From Alphaproteobacteria bacterium (lineage in GTDB: Bacteria > Pseudomonadota > Alphaproteobacteria > Rhodobacterales > Rhodobacteraceae): 35,761 nt of DNA. The position numbers and the translations under genes are program-made. Location of the stretch: NCBI GenBank assembly GCA_003331935.1, contig QOQE01000017.1, forward strand, positions 1-35,761. The letters run 5' to 3'. The notes under the pieces are model-generated. The model searched no databases and had not been told where the DNA came from. It saw only the letters and a list, made by a program, of their open reading frames with translations. Positions 23,187 through 32,420 of the stretch are shown in pieces (the first letter of the stretch is position 1; every line of letters starts with the position of its first letter).

Positions 23187-23602
23187 ATAATCTCTAAACC
23201 TGAAAAGAAAAAACTTATTTCTTCTCTTGCAGTTTCAGGAGAGTCCGAGCCGTGCGCCGAGTTTTCTGTCATAGATAATGCAAACTCTTTACGTATAGTT
23301 CCTGCCTCTGCTTGTTCAGGGTTAGTGGCTCCCATAATTTCCCTATTTTTTTCAATAGCATTCGTTCCCCTTAAGACTTGAACGACTATAGGGCCTGACG
23401 ACATAAATTCACAAAGCTCATCAAAAAATGGCCTATCTTTATGAACAGCATAAAAAGAGCCCGCTTGGGCCTTAGATAACCAAATCTTTTTTTGCGCTAC
23501 GATCCTTAATTGATTTTCTTCAAACATTGCTATTATTTTGCCCGTCAAGTCTCTTTTGACTGCATCGGGTTTAATAATTGAGAGTGTATTTTCCACAGAC
23601 AT
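23177..23602 (-). CDS. ndk: Nucleoside diphosphate kinase
   Basis: Ndk balances nucleoside triphosphate pools by phosphate transfer from ATP through a phosphohistidine. The 141-residue protein has the normal length and the signature NSAHGSD with the active-site His at 117; [11 protein letters not shown] at the start and the RGTNAI loop are also typical. The ATG at 23600-23602 has a good AGGAG ribosome binding site. Transcribed alone on the minus strand downstream of pepA-holC (62 bases), it overlaps purN tail to tail. Confidence 0.97.
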   Translation of the reverse strand: MSVENTLSIIKPDAVKRDLTGKIIAMFEENQLRIVAQKKIWLSKAQAGSFYAVHKDRPFFDELCEFMSSGPIVVQVLRGTNAIEKNREIMGATNPEQAEAGTIRKEFALSMTENSAHGSDSPETAREEISFFFSGLEIIQF

Positions 23603-23664
23603 CTTGTTGCTCCTATGTGATCGGGAAACATTTAAGTCATAAGAGATTTAAAGTAAACTATTTT

Positions 23665-24138
23665 CTAACGTGAATTTGCTAGGACCCATTTATTTTTTTC
23701 ATTAATCCAATATTTGCAGTCAATATTGAGAGAAGAAAAACTTTTCCACATTGACCTAGCATTTTCTTTTTCTTTAATATCTTGATCGTCAAAAAAATAA
23801 TAGATTTTGGCAAATCTTTGCCAATCTTTCTCTTTAATCAATACACCATTCAAAGCTAGCAGAACATTGTGCTCATAACTTCCATCCAAATCGGCAGTCA
23901 CTAAGATGGGATCAAATGTATCTTTCCCATCCTTTTTTTTTGAATGGGGGATAAAGCTGTCGTCCCTAGTTGACCATAAGAAGTCATCAACCACTTCAGT
24001 AGTTTCTTGATCAGTACAAAAAATAACAATTCTGTTATTTTTTTTAAAAATATTCTCTGCCAACCAAGCGATATCTGCAACGACATCTCTATGAGACACG
24101 TTGTAGAAGAAAGCTTTTTCAAGTTTTCCCAATGCCAT
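23665..24138 (-). CDS. holC: DNA polymerase III chi subunit
   Basis: Chi is a small clamp-loader-associated protein that links the polymerase III holoenzyme to single-strand binding protein. The 157-residue protein shows the family pattern: an N-terminal helix binding motif, the DDFLWSTRDDSFIPH segment (residues 50-65) and the late K-x3-YW pattern (DCKYWINEKNKWV). It starts with ATG right behind the pepA stop (TAA then ATG with no gap), so it is co-translated with pepA, a gene pairing found widely in proteobacteria. Confidence 0.88.
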   Translation of the reverse strand: MALGKLEKAFFYNVSHRDVVADIAWLAENIFKKNNRIVIFCTDQETTEVVDDFLWSTRDDSFIPHSKKKDGKDTFDPILVTADLDGSYEHNVLLALNGVLIKEKDWQRFAKIYYFFDDQDIKEKENARSMWKSFSSLNIDCKYWINEKNKWVLANSR

Positions 24139-25602
24139 TTATGGAAATCTCTGAAAATATTCAAAAAGAGCGACTACACCCCAGGCAGTAGCTCCGTTTT
24201 TACTATAAATCGTTTCTGTATTTTTCGCAACACCCGCAACATCTAAATGAATCCAAGGTGTTTCTTTTTTTACGAAGTTATTAAGGAACATGGCGGCGAC
24301 TATTGAGGAACCTTGAGATCCGCCAACGTTAGTTATGTCCGTTATTTTTGAAGAAAGAGCGTCTCCAAACTTTTTATCAAGAGGCAATCTCCAAGCCTTT
24401 TCATTAGATTGATCACAAACGGATAAAAACTCATCACAAAATTTATCATTATTTGAAAAAACCCCAGCATACTCTTTCCCAAGAGCAACTATAATAGCTC
24501 CTGTCAAAGTAGCTAGATCGAATATTCGTTTTGGCTTAAATTTTTGCTGAGCGTACCATAGTAGGTCTCCTAATACTAATCGGCCCTCTGCGTCTGTATT
24601 GTTAACTTGCACTAGGTCGCCTTTAAGAGACTTTATAACATCACCAGGCCTCATAGCACTCGGGCCAGGCATGTTTTCAACAAGGCCAATCAGGCCCACT
24701 AGGTTCACTTTTAAATTAGACTGAGCAACTGATTTGATAACTCCCGCTACAACTGCAGCGCCTGCCATGTCCATAGCCATGTCAACCATACCAGAGGAAG
24801 ACTTTAATGATAACCCTCCTGAATCAAAGACTACACCTTTACCGACGAGCGCTGTTGGCTGCGTACCACTCTTTCCACCCTTCCACTCTAATACCAGAAC
24901 TTTTGAAGGATTACTCGAACCTTTCCCAACTGCAAAAAGCAAATTCATTCCTATCGCTTTAATGTCTTTTTCATTCAAAACCCTGACTTTTATTCCTATT
25001 TTCTTAAACTTTTTTAATTCCTTCTCAAATGTCTCCGTATTCAAAATGTTTGCTGGCAAATTAACTAGGTCACGAGATAGAAAGACTCCATCAGCCAATG
25101 CATCATTTCTCTGCAAGTCTAATTTTGAGAACTTAAACTTCTCATCAAGAAAAAAGGTTGTTTCAGCACTATCTTTGCTTCCCTTAGGCCTAGATTTCAA
25201 CTTATTAAAAACATATGACCTTAGCTGAACTGTTCGTAATGTTGAGATAAAGGGCTTATCTATACTCCAAATTATAGAAACAGCATTTCCGTCCTTAAAC
25301 GAACTAATTATTTTTCCGAAATCAAAGAGTTCTTGATCGCCCACAAAATTTTTCACTTTCACGATCAATATTGTACTAGGCTCTAGCGTAATTGGATTAT
25401 CAATTGAAATGGAGCTGTTAAAAGCTAAGTTTTTAAAGACCTCAGTCCGGATAAATTTCTTAATCAACTCTGATATATGATTATCCAGAGGTAAATCATT
25501 ATCTAACCTTCCATCTTCTTTAAGGAATAATACAAACTTATTTTTTTGATATCTAAGATTGAAATTCTTTTTTCTTTTAATCGATATTTTATGTGGTCTC
25601 AT
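24139..25602 (-). CDS. pepA: Leucyl aminopeptidase (cytosol aminopeptidase, M17)
   Basis: PepA removes N-terminal residues from peptides in the cytoplasm using two metal ions. The catalytic C-terminal half is complete: VGKGVVFDSGGLSLK, DMAGAA, the M17 signature NTDAEGRL and DLATLTGA. I start it at the ATG 25600-25602 (487 residues, normal length). An upstream in-frame TTG at 25687-25689 would add 29 lysine-rich residues and nearly touch the divergent lptG start, leaving no promoter room. It is followed immediately by holC. Confidence 0.94.
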   Translation of the reverse strand: MRPHKISIKRKKNFNLRYQKNKFVLFLKEDGRLDNDLPLDNHISELIKKFIRTEVFKNLAFNSSISIDNPITLEPSTILIVKVKNFVGDQELFDFGKIISSFKDGNAVSIIWSIDKPFISTLRTVQLRSYVFNKLKSRPKGSKDSAETTFFLDEKFKFSKLDLQRNDALADGVFLSRDLVNLPANILNTETFEKELKKFKKIGIKVRVLNEKDIKAIGMNLLFAVGKGSSNPSKVLVLEWKGGKSGTQPTALVGKGVVFDSGGLSLKSSSGMVDMAMDMAGAAVVAGVIKSVAQSNLKVNLVGLIGLVENMPGPSAMRPGDVIKSLKGDLVQVNNTDAEGRLVLGDLLWYAQQKFKPKRIFDLATLTGAIIVALGKEYAGVFSNNDKFCDEFLSVCDQSNEKAWRLPLDKKFGDALSSKITDITNVGGSQGSSIVAAMFLNNFVKKETPWIHLDVAGVAKNTETIYSKNGATAWGVVALFEYFQRFP

Positions 25603-25693
25603 ATTTTTCTTTGAATACCCTCTGAAAGTTAACTGTTTATAAACAACATTATCTATTTTAAAATATCTTTTAAATAATTTAATTTTCAATCAG

Positions 25694-26791
25694 ATGATAA
25701 CAACAGTCTATATTTCCATAAGATTTCTGCAAAGTCTGGGTCTATCCTTGCTAACGGTACTCTTTTTTATCCTATTAATTGACGGATCGGATCAACTTAA
25801 CTTTTTTTCGTCTAATGGTCTCGATGCAAAAAAAGCAGTACTAAATATTTTTTTGAGGATTCCGATGCTGACAGTAGAGGCAATGGCGCTTATTATGATG
25901 CTGGGCTCAATACTTACTTTTTCATGGCTATCGAATTCAAATGAAATACCCATTCTAAAAGCTTCTGGAAAGTCTGCATTTAGAATTCTTTTGCCAACAG
26001 CGATAATCACCATGGTAATTGGGTTAATAATAACTTTTGTTGGCGGCCCTTTGGTCTCAGCATCCATGCGCGCTTCAGACGTTGTGTTAGAAAGGTTTAA
26101 TCTCACAAATAACAACTCATTCTCGGTAAGCGAGAATGATATTTGGTTAAGAGATAAAAGTGATAGCATCGATATGGTTATTAAAGCGTCACAAATGAAC
26201 TCAACTGCAACAGTCTTTTATGATTTAGTTTTTTTTGAATTTTATGGACAAGAAAAACTGAATAGAAAGATTGAAGCATCAAAGGCCATTTTAAGAGAAA
26301 CCTTTTGGGAGCTGAATGACGTAAAAATAATTGATAACAATCTTAAACCTGAGGCAAGGTCAAAACCTATAAAAATGAATCAGCTTGATATTCGAACAAG
26401 TTTAACCAATGAACAGATTACTGATAGTTTTGCCGATCCAAGAGTGATAAGCATTTATTCAATAAAACAATTTATTTCACGACTGGAGACATCAGGATAC
26501 ACTGCTACTAGGCACAAACTTTTTTTTCTTACAGAACTGTCAAGGCCGATGTTTTTTTTGGCTATGTTGCTTATAGCGGCTGTGTTTTTACTTAGGACAG
26601 AGAGAAAATCTTCGAGAGGTTTAAACATTTTCATATGTTTATTTATTGGCTTTTTATTATTCTCTATTCAAAAGCTTTTTGAGTCATTTGCATTAGCTGA
26701 ACAAGTTCCGCTTTTACTAGTAGCGTTTGGTCCATCTAGTTTTGCAGTTTTGATTCTCTTGGGAGTGCTATTCCATATAGAAGATGGATAA
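25694..26791 (+). CDS. lptG: LPS export ABC transporter permease LptG
   Basis: LptG and LptF form the inner-membrane permease pair that, with LptB, pulls lipopolysaccharide out of the membrane. This 365-residue protein has six hydrophobic segments (three at each end) around a periplasmic beta-jellyroll-like domain. It has the SNEIPILKASGKSAFR coupling helix after the second segment, NDIWLRD at the start of the periplasmic domain and the VLFHIEDG end characteristic of LptG rather than LptF. No lptF lies next to it: pepA is divergent on the other side. It is two bases upstream of lptD in an envelope operon. Confidence 0.88.
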   Translation: MITTVYISIRFLQSLGLSLLTVLFFILLIDGSDQLNFFSSNGLDAKKAVLNIFLRIPMLTVEAMALIMMLGSILTFSWLSNSNEIPILKASGKSAFRILLPTAIITMVIGLIITFVGGPLVSASMRASDVVLERFNLTNNNSFSVSENDIWLRDKSDSIDMVIKASQMNSTATVFYDLVFFEFYGQEKLNRKIEASKAILRETFWELNDVKIIDNNLKPEARSKPIKMNQLDIRTSLTNEQITDSFADPRVISIYSIKQFISRLETSGYTATRHKLFFLTELSRPMFFLAMLLIAAVFLLRTERKSSRGLNIFICLFIGFLLFSIQKLFESFALAEQVPLLLVAFGPSSFAVLILLGVLFHIEDG

Positions 26792-26793
26792 AA

Positions 26794-28893
26794 ATGAACT
26801 TGAAAAATATAAAAAACATTTTAACCATTGTTATAATTTTCTTTACACTAAGAGAAATACAGGCTCAGGATTTCTCTATTAAAGCAGATAGGTTAGCTTT
26901 TAATAAAGAGAGCAATATTTTCTCTGCTACTGGCAATGTAAAAATTTACCTTGGTGACGTGACTCTCAAAACCGAGACCTTAACCTTTAATAAAAACTCT
27001 GAGAGAATTTCTTTTGCATCAAAAATTTTGATCAAAACTAGCCAAGGCGTTAGAGTTTTAGGTAGCTCTGCAGAAGTAGATAGAAAGACACGATCTACTC
27101 TTGCAAAAAATGTAAATGCATTGATTGAAAAAAAGTTCCAAATAGCCTCAGAGGAAATGAAAATTGAAGAGCACAAAACTGTTTTCAAAAAAGCTATCGG
27201 GACGCCTTGTGATATATGTTTTTTAAATCCACAGCCTTCTTGGATGTTAAAGTCAGAGAAACTTATACACGACAATAAAACTAAGAAACTACACTTTTAC
27301 AATACTTGGTTAGAAATTTTTGGCGTTCCTGTTATTTACACGCCGTATCTCCAAACACCAGAACCTGGTATAACGCGCGCGTCTGGCATCTTAGCACCAA
27401 GCTTTCTTAGTTCTGATTTGCTCGGTACAGGGGTGAGACAGCCTATTTTTTTTACACTAGGGAATAGTGCAGACTTCACTTTTTCCATGGTAAAGACATC
27501 TAAAATCAACCTCTTAATTGAGAGCCAATATAGAAAGTTATTTAATCTAGGAGAATTAACATTAGATTCGGCATTTTTGCCTTCAAGCTCAAAAGACTCA
27601 ATAAAGGGCTTTTTAAAAATTAAAGGAAGCAGTAGATTAGAACATTCGACCTTCTTAAACATAGATACAACACTAATTAGTGATACTTCTTTCTTAGGCA
27701 AATATGGATACGATGAAAGAGATAGATTTTTAAATCTAATAAGTTATGAGAAGTTTTCCAACAACAAGTCCCTTCAAGCATCAATTTTATATCATACTTC
27801 TTTAAGAGATGTCAGCACTGTTGAGCCACTAGTTTTACCAGACTTAAGGTACCGAAAACTCACAAAATTTCAAAAGTCCGGGCTTTTACTATTAGAAAAA
27901 TATTCTTTAGTCGGAATATCCCGCAGAGAAAATAGCGGATATGCTCGATTTTCTGCTGACTTAGAGCTTAGTAAAAATTGGCAGACAGATACTGGGCTAT
28001 TAATACGTGGAACTGGGAATATTCTAACAGCCGCGTATATTGAGAACAAAGTTAATGAGAAAAGTAACTTGTTGAAAGTTTATCCAATGGGTGCTTTAGA
28101 GTTCAAATACCCTCTTGTTAAAAATGAAGCACGAAAATCTGAGGTATTTATACCTATTGCACAGCTTGTTTATTCTACTGACACATCGTCCTCTGTTGAC
28201 CCAATTGATGAGGATAGTTCTACCACTGAGTTTGATAGTTCAACGCTTTTTAAGTTGCGAAAAATACCGGGTATTGACAGACAGGAAAGAGGTCTCAGGC
28301 TAAACACCGGATTGCATTATTTTTATGACTATAAAAATAAATATAAGTACAGCGTAAGTCTTGGACAGGTATACAGAAATAAAAACTCAGAAGACTTTTT
28401 ACAGTCATCAGGCCTTAATGGATATGAATCAGACATTCTGTTAACTGGGAATATAAGTTTCCAAAGAGATTTAGAAATAGCGAGCAAGCAAGTATATAGT
28501 AAGAACTTTTCATTAAAAAGGTCTGATACATCACTTAAAGTCACAAAAAATCTTTATCAAATTAATACTAGTTTGGTAAATTTAATTTCAGACCCCTCAG
28601 AAGGGACTAGTTCTGACCTAAAGGAATTAATACTTAATTTTAATTCCAGCTTGACAAAAAATTGGTCTGGAAAAATTGGATTAAGAAGAAATTTGGTTAA
28701 TAATGAGAATATAAATGCCTCTGTAGGGCTAAACTTTAAGAACGAATGTATCGACATCGATTTATCTTTATCAAGAAGGAATACAGCAACCAATCTTTTA
28801 CCTAAAGACTCTAGGATTGACTTAGTAGTAAATTTCGGAAACATTGGTTCAAGATACGGTAGCTCAAAAACATCAAAGTGTATTATAGAATGA
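26794..28893 (+). CDS. lptD: LPS-assembly outer-membrane protein LptD
   Basis: LptD is the outer-membrane barrel that inserts lipopolysaccharide into the outer leaflet. The 699-residue protein has a signal peptide (about residues 1-24, cut after IQAQ), an OstA-type periplasmic domain (about 27-135, repeating NVKIYLGDVTL-like strands), the alpha-type CDIC pair (C139, C142), the FGVPVIYTPYLQTPEPG segment, then a long barrel. Only four cysteines exist (C139, C142, C652, C696), so two long disulfides like those of E. coli LptD are possible. It lies in lptG-lptD-surA-pdxA-rsmA, and surA begins within its stop. Confidence 0.93.
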   Translation: MNLKNIKNILTIVIIFFTLREIQAQDFSIKADRLAFNKESNIFSATGNVKIYLGDVTLKTETLTFNKNSERISFASKILIKTSQGVRVLGSSAEVDRKTRSTLAKNVNALIEKKFQIASEEMKIEEHKTVFKKAIGTPCDICFLNPQPSWMLKSEKLIHDNKTKKLHFYNTWLEIFGVPVIYTPYLQTPEPGITRASGILAPSFLSSDLLGTGVRQPIFFTLGNSADFTFSMVKTSKINLLIESQYRKLFNLGELTLDSAFLPSSSKDSIKGFLKIKGSSRLEHSTFLNIDTTLISDTSFLGKYGYDERDRFLNLISYEKFSNNKSLQASILYHTSLRDVSTVEPLVLPDLRYRKLTKFQKSGLLLLEKYSLVGISRRENSGYARFSADLELSKNWQTDTGLLIRGTGNILTAAYIENKVNEKSNLLKVYPMGALEFKYPLVKNEARKSEVFIPIAQLVYSTDTSSSVDPIDEDSSTTEFDSSTLFKLRKIPGIDRQERGLRLNTGLHYFYDYKNKYKYSVSLGQVYRNKNSEDFLQSSGLNGYESDILLTGNISFQRDLEIASKQVYSKNFSLKRSDTSLKVTKNLYQINTSLVNLISDPSEGTSSDLKELILNFNSSLTKNWSGKIGLRRNLVNNENINASVGLNFKNECIDIDLSLSRRNTATNLLPKDSRIDLVVNFGNIGSRYGSSKTSKCIIE

Positions 28894-30041
28894 ATGTGTT
28901 TATCAGTCATATAGACAGAAAAATCTACACCATTATGGTCTTCTTACTATTGATACCGTTAGCCGGTTTATGCAAGTCAGATTTTAAAGTTGCCTATCAG
29001 ATAGATGATCAAGTCATCAGCAATTATGACATAGATCAAGCTAAAAAATTGCATAGCTTAATGACTGGCTCAAGCATTAAGCGAGTTGAAATTGAAAAAA
29101 TTGTTATAAACAGCAAAATAAAAGAAATTTATGGGAATAGATTACAAATAAGTGTTTCTAACGCCGAGTTAGATAATCAGCTTAATGGATTTTTGCAATC
29201 AAATAAAATGAAAATAAGTAGCCTAAAATCTCTATTGAATTCAAAAGGCATAAACATAGAAACATTTTATAGTTATTTAACAGAAAACATTAGGTGGCAA
29301 AAAGTGCTAGAAAATCGATTTGGATATAAAATCAATAATCTTATAATCAAAGACGCCATACCTTTAGCTCCCACTCCTCAGAAAATAGAAAAAGAGTATG
29401 AATTTTCTGAAATATTTATTTCTTATAATAGATGGGACCCTCAACAGGCAAAACTTCTTGCGAGTCGATTAGCAGTAGAACTGAAAGCTGGTGCAAATTT
29501 TGAGAATGCTGTGGAAAAATTTTCTTCATCAAAGTCAAAAATTAATAAAGGTAAAGTCGGCCCAATAAAAAAGAGTGCACTACCCGAAAGTTTCAGAAAC
29601 ACTTTAGACAAACTAAAAAAAAATGAGGTTTCGAGCTCCTTTGAAGTAGACGGAGGATTGGTTCTTTTAAAACTTGAACGGACTCGATCATATAGAAATG
29701 CAAAAAAACCGAAATTGATGGTAACTTTCGCTGTTTCAAGCGCTTCCTCAGATAAAGATATTGCGTGTTCTGAGAAGAAAAAAACTAAGGGGCCTATCTT
29801 GTTATCTAAGGTGGAAAAAAGTATTAGGGATACTCTCGTTAAATTAATGCCAGGAGAAAGCTATAAGTTGTCAGATAGTAATGGATTAATGCGCCTAGTA
29901 ACTCTCTGCGAGAGTTTTATTGATGAAAAAAAGAATGCTAGTTTAAATTTCGAGAGTTTAAAAAGAAATGAAGAGGCTCTTCGTTTGAGTAATGCGTTAG
30001 TGCTTGAATTGAGAAGAAATACAACCGTCGTTAAAAAGTGA
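28890..30041 (+). CDS. surA: SurA-like periplasmic chaperone / peptidyl-prolyl isomerase
   Basis: SurA escorts outer-membrane proteins, including LptD, through the periplasm. I start it at the ATG 28890-28892, which overlaps the lptD stop (ATGA); a GTG 12 bases earlier is less likely. The 383 residues begin with a basic stretch and a hydrophobic signal segment (MVFLLLIPLAGL), then the SurA N domain (VAYQIDDQVISNYDID) and one parvulin-type domain at about residues 165-260 with SEIFIS, VGPIKKSALP and DGGLVLLKLE. E. coli SurA has two parvulin domains; a single one is common in alphaproteobacteria. The gene overlaps pdxA by four bases. Confidence 0.9.
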   Translation: MNVFISHIDRKIYTIMVFLLLIPLAGLCKSDFKVAYQIDDQVISNYDIDQAKKLHSLMTGSSIKRVEIEKIVINSKIKEIYGNRLQISVSNAELDNQLNGFLQSNKMKISSLKSLLNSKGINIETFYSYLTENIRWQKVLENRFGYKINNLIIKDAIPLAPTPQKIEKEYEFSEIFISYNRWDPQQAKLLASRLAVELKAGANFENAVEKFSSSKSKINKGKVGPIKKSALPESFRNTLDKLKKNEVSSSFEVDGGLVLLKLERTRSYRNAKKPKLMVTFAVSSASSDKDIACSEKKKTKGPILLSKVEKSIRDTLVKLMPGESYKLSDSNGLMRLVTLCESFIDEKKNASLNFESLKRNEEALRLSNALVLELRRNTTVVKK

Positions 30042-31033
30042 CAAAAAATACTATAATTTTAACCATGGGTGACCCTGCCGGAGTTGGACCTGAAGTGCTT
30101 TTGAAAAGCTATAAAAAAGCTAAAGAAACACAAAACTTGGTTGCTATCAGTGATTTTTCAAAAATTCAATATTTAGCTAAGAGACACGATGTGCCTCTTA
30201 AAAAAATTAATTATGTTGATGAGGCAAGCGATTTTAAAGACCATCTTAATATTCTTCACCTAACTTACAACTCAGACTTTTCGCCAAGTAATTATGATAT
30301 TAAAAACTCGGATTCAATAATTGCATCGATACAAATTGCTACTGAGCTTTGTTTAAATAAAAAAGTTGGTGCAATGGTTACTGGACCAATAAACAAATCA
30401 ATTTTAAGAAATAATAAGGCTTTTAAACATTTTACTGGTCATACTGACTATATTGAACATCTTTGTGGATGCAAAAAGGGTATTGCAACAATGATGATGA
30501 GCAACCCTTATTTAAAGATTATTCCGCTGACGATACATGAGCCTTTGAACAAGGTGCCATTAAAAATAAAAAAAGCTATTATTGAAAAAAAAATCTTACT
30601 TATAATATCCGAGGTAAAAAAGTATTTCCAAAATATACCTAAAATAGCTGTTTTGGGCCTTAACCCACATGCTGGCGAAGATGGTCAAATTGGCTATGAA
30701 GAAAAATCAGATATATTGCCCGCTATATTAAATTTCAGGAGTAATGAAGATTGTGTTGTCAACGGACCTTTCCCAGCAGATGGATTTTTTGGATCTAAAG
30801 ACTATAGAAATTATGATATAACACTTGCAATGTACCATGATCAAGCTCTGATCCCATTAAAATTACTAGCATTTTCTGAGACTATAAATGTAACATTGGG
30901 ATTACCGATTATAAGAACAAGCCCTGGACATGGAACAGGTATAAACATTGCAAAGCACTTTCAGGCAGATTGTAATTCTTTTTACAAAGCAATTCTGTTT
31001 GCAGGCAAGATGATGACAAAAATAAAGAACTAA
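30038..31033 (+). CDS. pdxA: 4-hydroxythreonine-4-phosphate dehydrogenase
   Basis: PdxA oxidises 4-phosphohydroxy-threonine in pyridoxal phosphate synthesis. The 331-residue protein has TMGDPAGVGPE at the start, the metal/substrate motifs FTGHTDYIE and NPHAGEDGQIG, the DGFFGSKDYRNYD stretch, MYHDQALIPLK and the C-terminal RTSPGHGTG. The start is a GTG overlapping the surA stop (GTGA at 30038-30041), a sign of coupling. The surA-pdxA-rsmA order is standard in proteobacteria. Confidence 0.95.
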   Translation: MTKNTIILTMGDPAGVGPEVLLKSYKKAKETQNLVAISDFSKIQYLAKRHDVPLKKINYVDEASDFKDHLNILHLTYNSDFSPSNYDIKNSDSIIASIQIATELCLNKKVGAMVTGPINKSILRNNKAFKHFTGHTDYIEHLCGCKKGIATMMMSNPYLKIIPLTIHEPLNKVPLKIKKAIIEKKILLIISEVKKYFQNIPKIAVLGLNPHAGEDGQIGYEEKSDILPAILNFRSNEDCVVNGPFPADGFFGSKDYRNYDITLAMYHDQALIPLKLLAFSETINVTLGLPIIRTSPGHGTGINIAKHFQADCNSFYKAILFAGKMMTKIKN

Positions 31034-31052
31034 AGTCTTTTTAAAGATTCTG

Positions 31053-31856
31053 ATGCAAAAAATTAACCCTAAAAAGAAATTTGGCCAAAATTTTTTGACT
31101 GATAGATCAATAGTAGAAAAAATAATCCTTAGTGCAGGTGATATCGAAAACAAAAATATAATTGAAATCGGTGGGGGATCTGGAAATTTAACAAAGCACC
31201 TTCTCAAGGCTAAACCAAAAAAGCTCTTAGTAATAGAAATAGATAAAGATTATAATAATATTTTAAATAAGGTTTTAGAGAATAGCAGTGTCGAAACAAA
31301 GCTGATTGCTGATGATGTTCTGAATACTGATATCTATAGTTATTTCTCAGAACCACCAGTAATATTTGGTAATTTACCGTACAATATTTCAACGAAAATT
31401 CTCGCAAGGTTATTAACAGAAAAAAATGGCGCGCCAAAATGGGATAAGCTCTTACTAATGTTTCAGCTCGAAGTGGCAAACCGAATTGTAGCAAAACCAA
31501 ACACAAAACAGTACGGGCGACTGTCTTTGTTAGCCCAGTTTTACTCTTTGCCATCTTTAAAATTCCAGATTTCTAAAGACTCCTTCTTTCCGGTGCCAAA
31601 GGTAGAAAGCGCACTGGTGAAATTCCAAAAAAATTGTAATAACTATGCCAAATACAACCGGGAACTATTCCATGATGTTATTAAAAAAAGCTTCCAAAAT
31701 CGTAGAAAGATGCTAAAAAATACTCTGAAAAATACTTATGGTGACATTTTTGAGTTGATGAAATTGTGCGGAATAGATGAAAACAGTCGTCCTGAAAATA
31801 TTACACTCAAACAATTCTGTGAACTAGCTAGAGCTATTGAGAAAACAAGAGAGTAG
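31053..31856 (+). CDS. rsmA: 16S rRNA dimethyladenosine transferase (KsgA)
   Basis: RsmA/KsgA dimethylates the two adjacent adenosines near the 3' end of 16S rRNA, a late step in small-subunit maturation. In 267 residues: KFGQNFLTD near the start, the SAM-binding IEIGGGSGNLT, the catalytic GNLPYNIS, and a C-terminal helical domain with QNRRKMLKNTL. The ATG is at 31053, 19 bases past pdxA. It is the end of the envelope/pdxA operon and converges on the DUF4167 gene. Confidence 0.96.
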   Translation: MQKINPKKKFGQNFLTDRSIVEKIILSAGDIENKNIIEIGGGSGNLTKHLLKAKPKKLLVIEIDKDYNNILNKVLENSSVETKLIADDVLNTDIYSYFSEPPVIFGNLPYNISTKILARLLTEKNGAPKWDKLLLMFQLEVANRIVAKPNTKQYGRLSLLAQFYSLPSLKFQISKDSFFPVPKVESALVKFQKNCNNYAKYNRELFHDVIKKSFQNRRKMLKNTLKNTYGDIFELMKLCGIDENSRPENITLKQFCELARAIEKTRE

Positions 31857-31863
31857 GCTAATA

Positions 31864-31877
31864 AGCGTTCTTACGCT
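31864..31877. terminator. Weak hairpin between convergent rsmA and DUF4167 genes
   Basis: AGCGT and ACGCT form a five-base stem with a four-base loop in the short gap, overlapping the DUF4167 stop. A short CTTTC follows on the plus strand. It may serve both directions, but it is small. Confidence 0.3.
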
Positions 31878-32281
31878 CTTTCAATGTTCTGCTCTAAAGA
31901 AATATCTTCTTTTTGTTCTTTTAAAGAATCTACATTCGATAGTTCCTTGTTTGCAACATTTTCAGATTGTGTTTTTTCCTTTATAGAACTACTTTCGATG
32001 TTTTCTTGAGCTACAGCTTTTTCCGCTATCTCTTTCTGGGCTTCTAGCAGAAGTCTTGCATAATGTTCGGAGTGTTGCTGAAAATTTTCCGCAGAAACTC
32101 TATCGCCTGAAAGCTGAGAGTCGTGCGCAAGAGATTGATACTTATCAATAATTTGCTGGGGGGTGCCTCTAACTTTACCTTCAGGACCTGAACTGTCGAA
32201 TACTCGATTTATAACATTTCCTGGATTAGGCCTTCGACCATTATTTCTATTTTTATTGCGTGATTTTCCTGAAGGTCTCAT
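31871..32281 (-). CDS. DUF4167 domain protein
   Basis: 136 residues. The first 40 are basic and Asn/Arg/Gly-rich (RNKNRNNGRRPNPG), then comes the DUF4167 core: VINRVFDSSGPEGKVRGTP, QIIDKYQSLAHDSQLSGDRV and ENFQQHSEHYARLL. The C-terminal third is acidic and probably disordered. The family is found chiefly in alphaproteobacteria, usually beside prmC-prfA as here, and the basic N-terminus suggests RNA or ribosome binding. Its role is not established. It is 139 bases downstream of prmC on the same strand. Confidence 0.92.
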   Translation of the reverse strand: MRPSGKSRNKNRNNGRRPNPGNVINRVFDSSGPEGKVRGTPQQIIDKYQSLAHDSQLSGDRVSAENFQQHSEHYARLLLEAQKEIAEKAVAQENIESSSIKEKTQSENVANKELSNVDSLKEQKEDISLEQNIERA

Positions 32282-32420
32282 AAATAAATAAACTGCATTT
32301 TAAAGTGATTTAGGTATCTTAGAACTCAAAACGTTCTGAAGGTAATATACAATATAGACTATTTACATAAGAATACAAGCTTGCAACTGCTCCTGATGCT
32401 GATTTTCTTACATCTAGTCT

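Noticed and set aside
24734-25228. Open frame of 164 codons antisense to pepA
   Set aside because: It is long only because it mirrors the codon pattern of pepA, and it has no plausible product.
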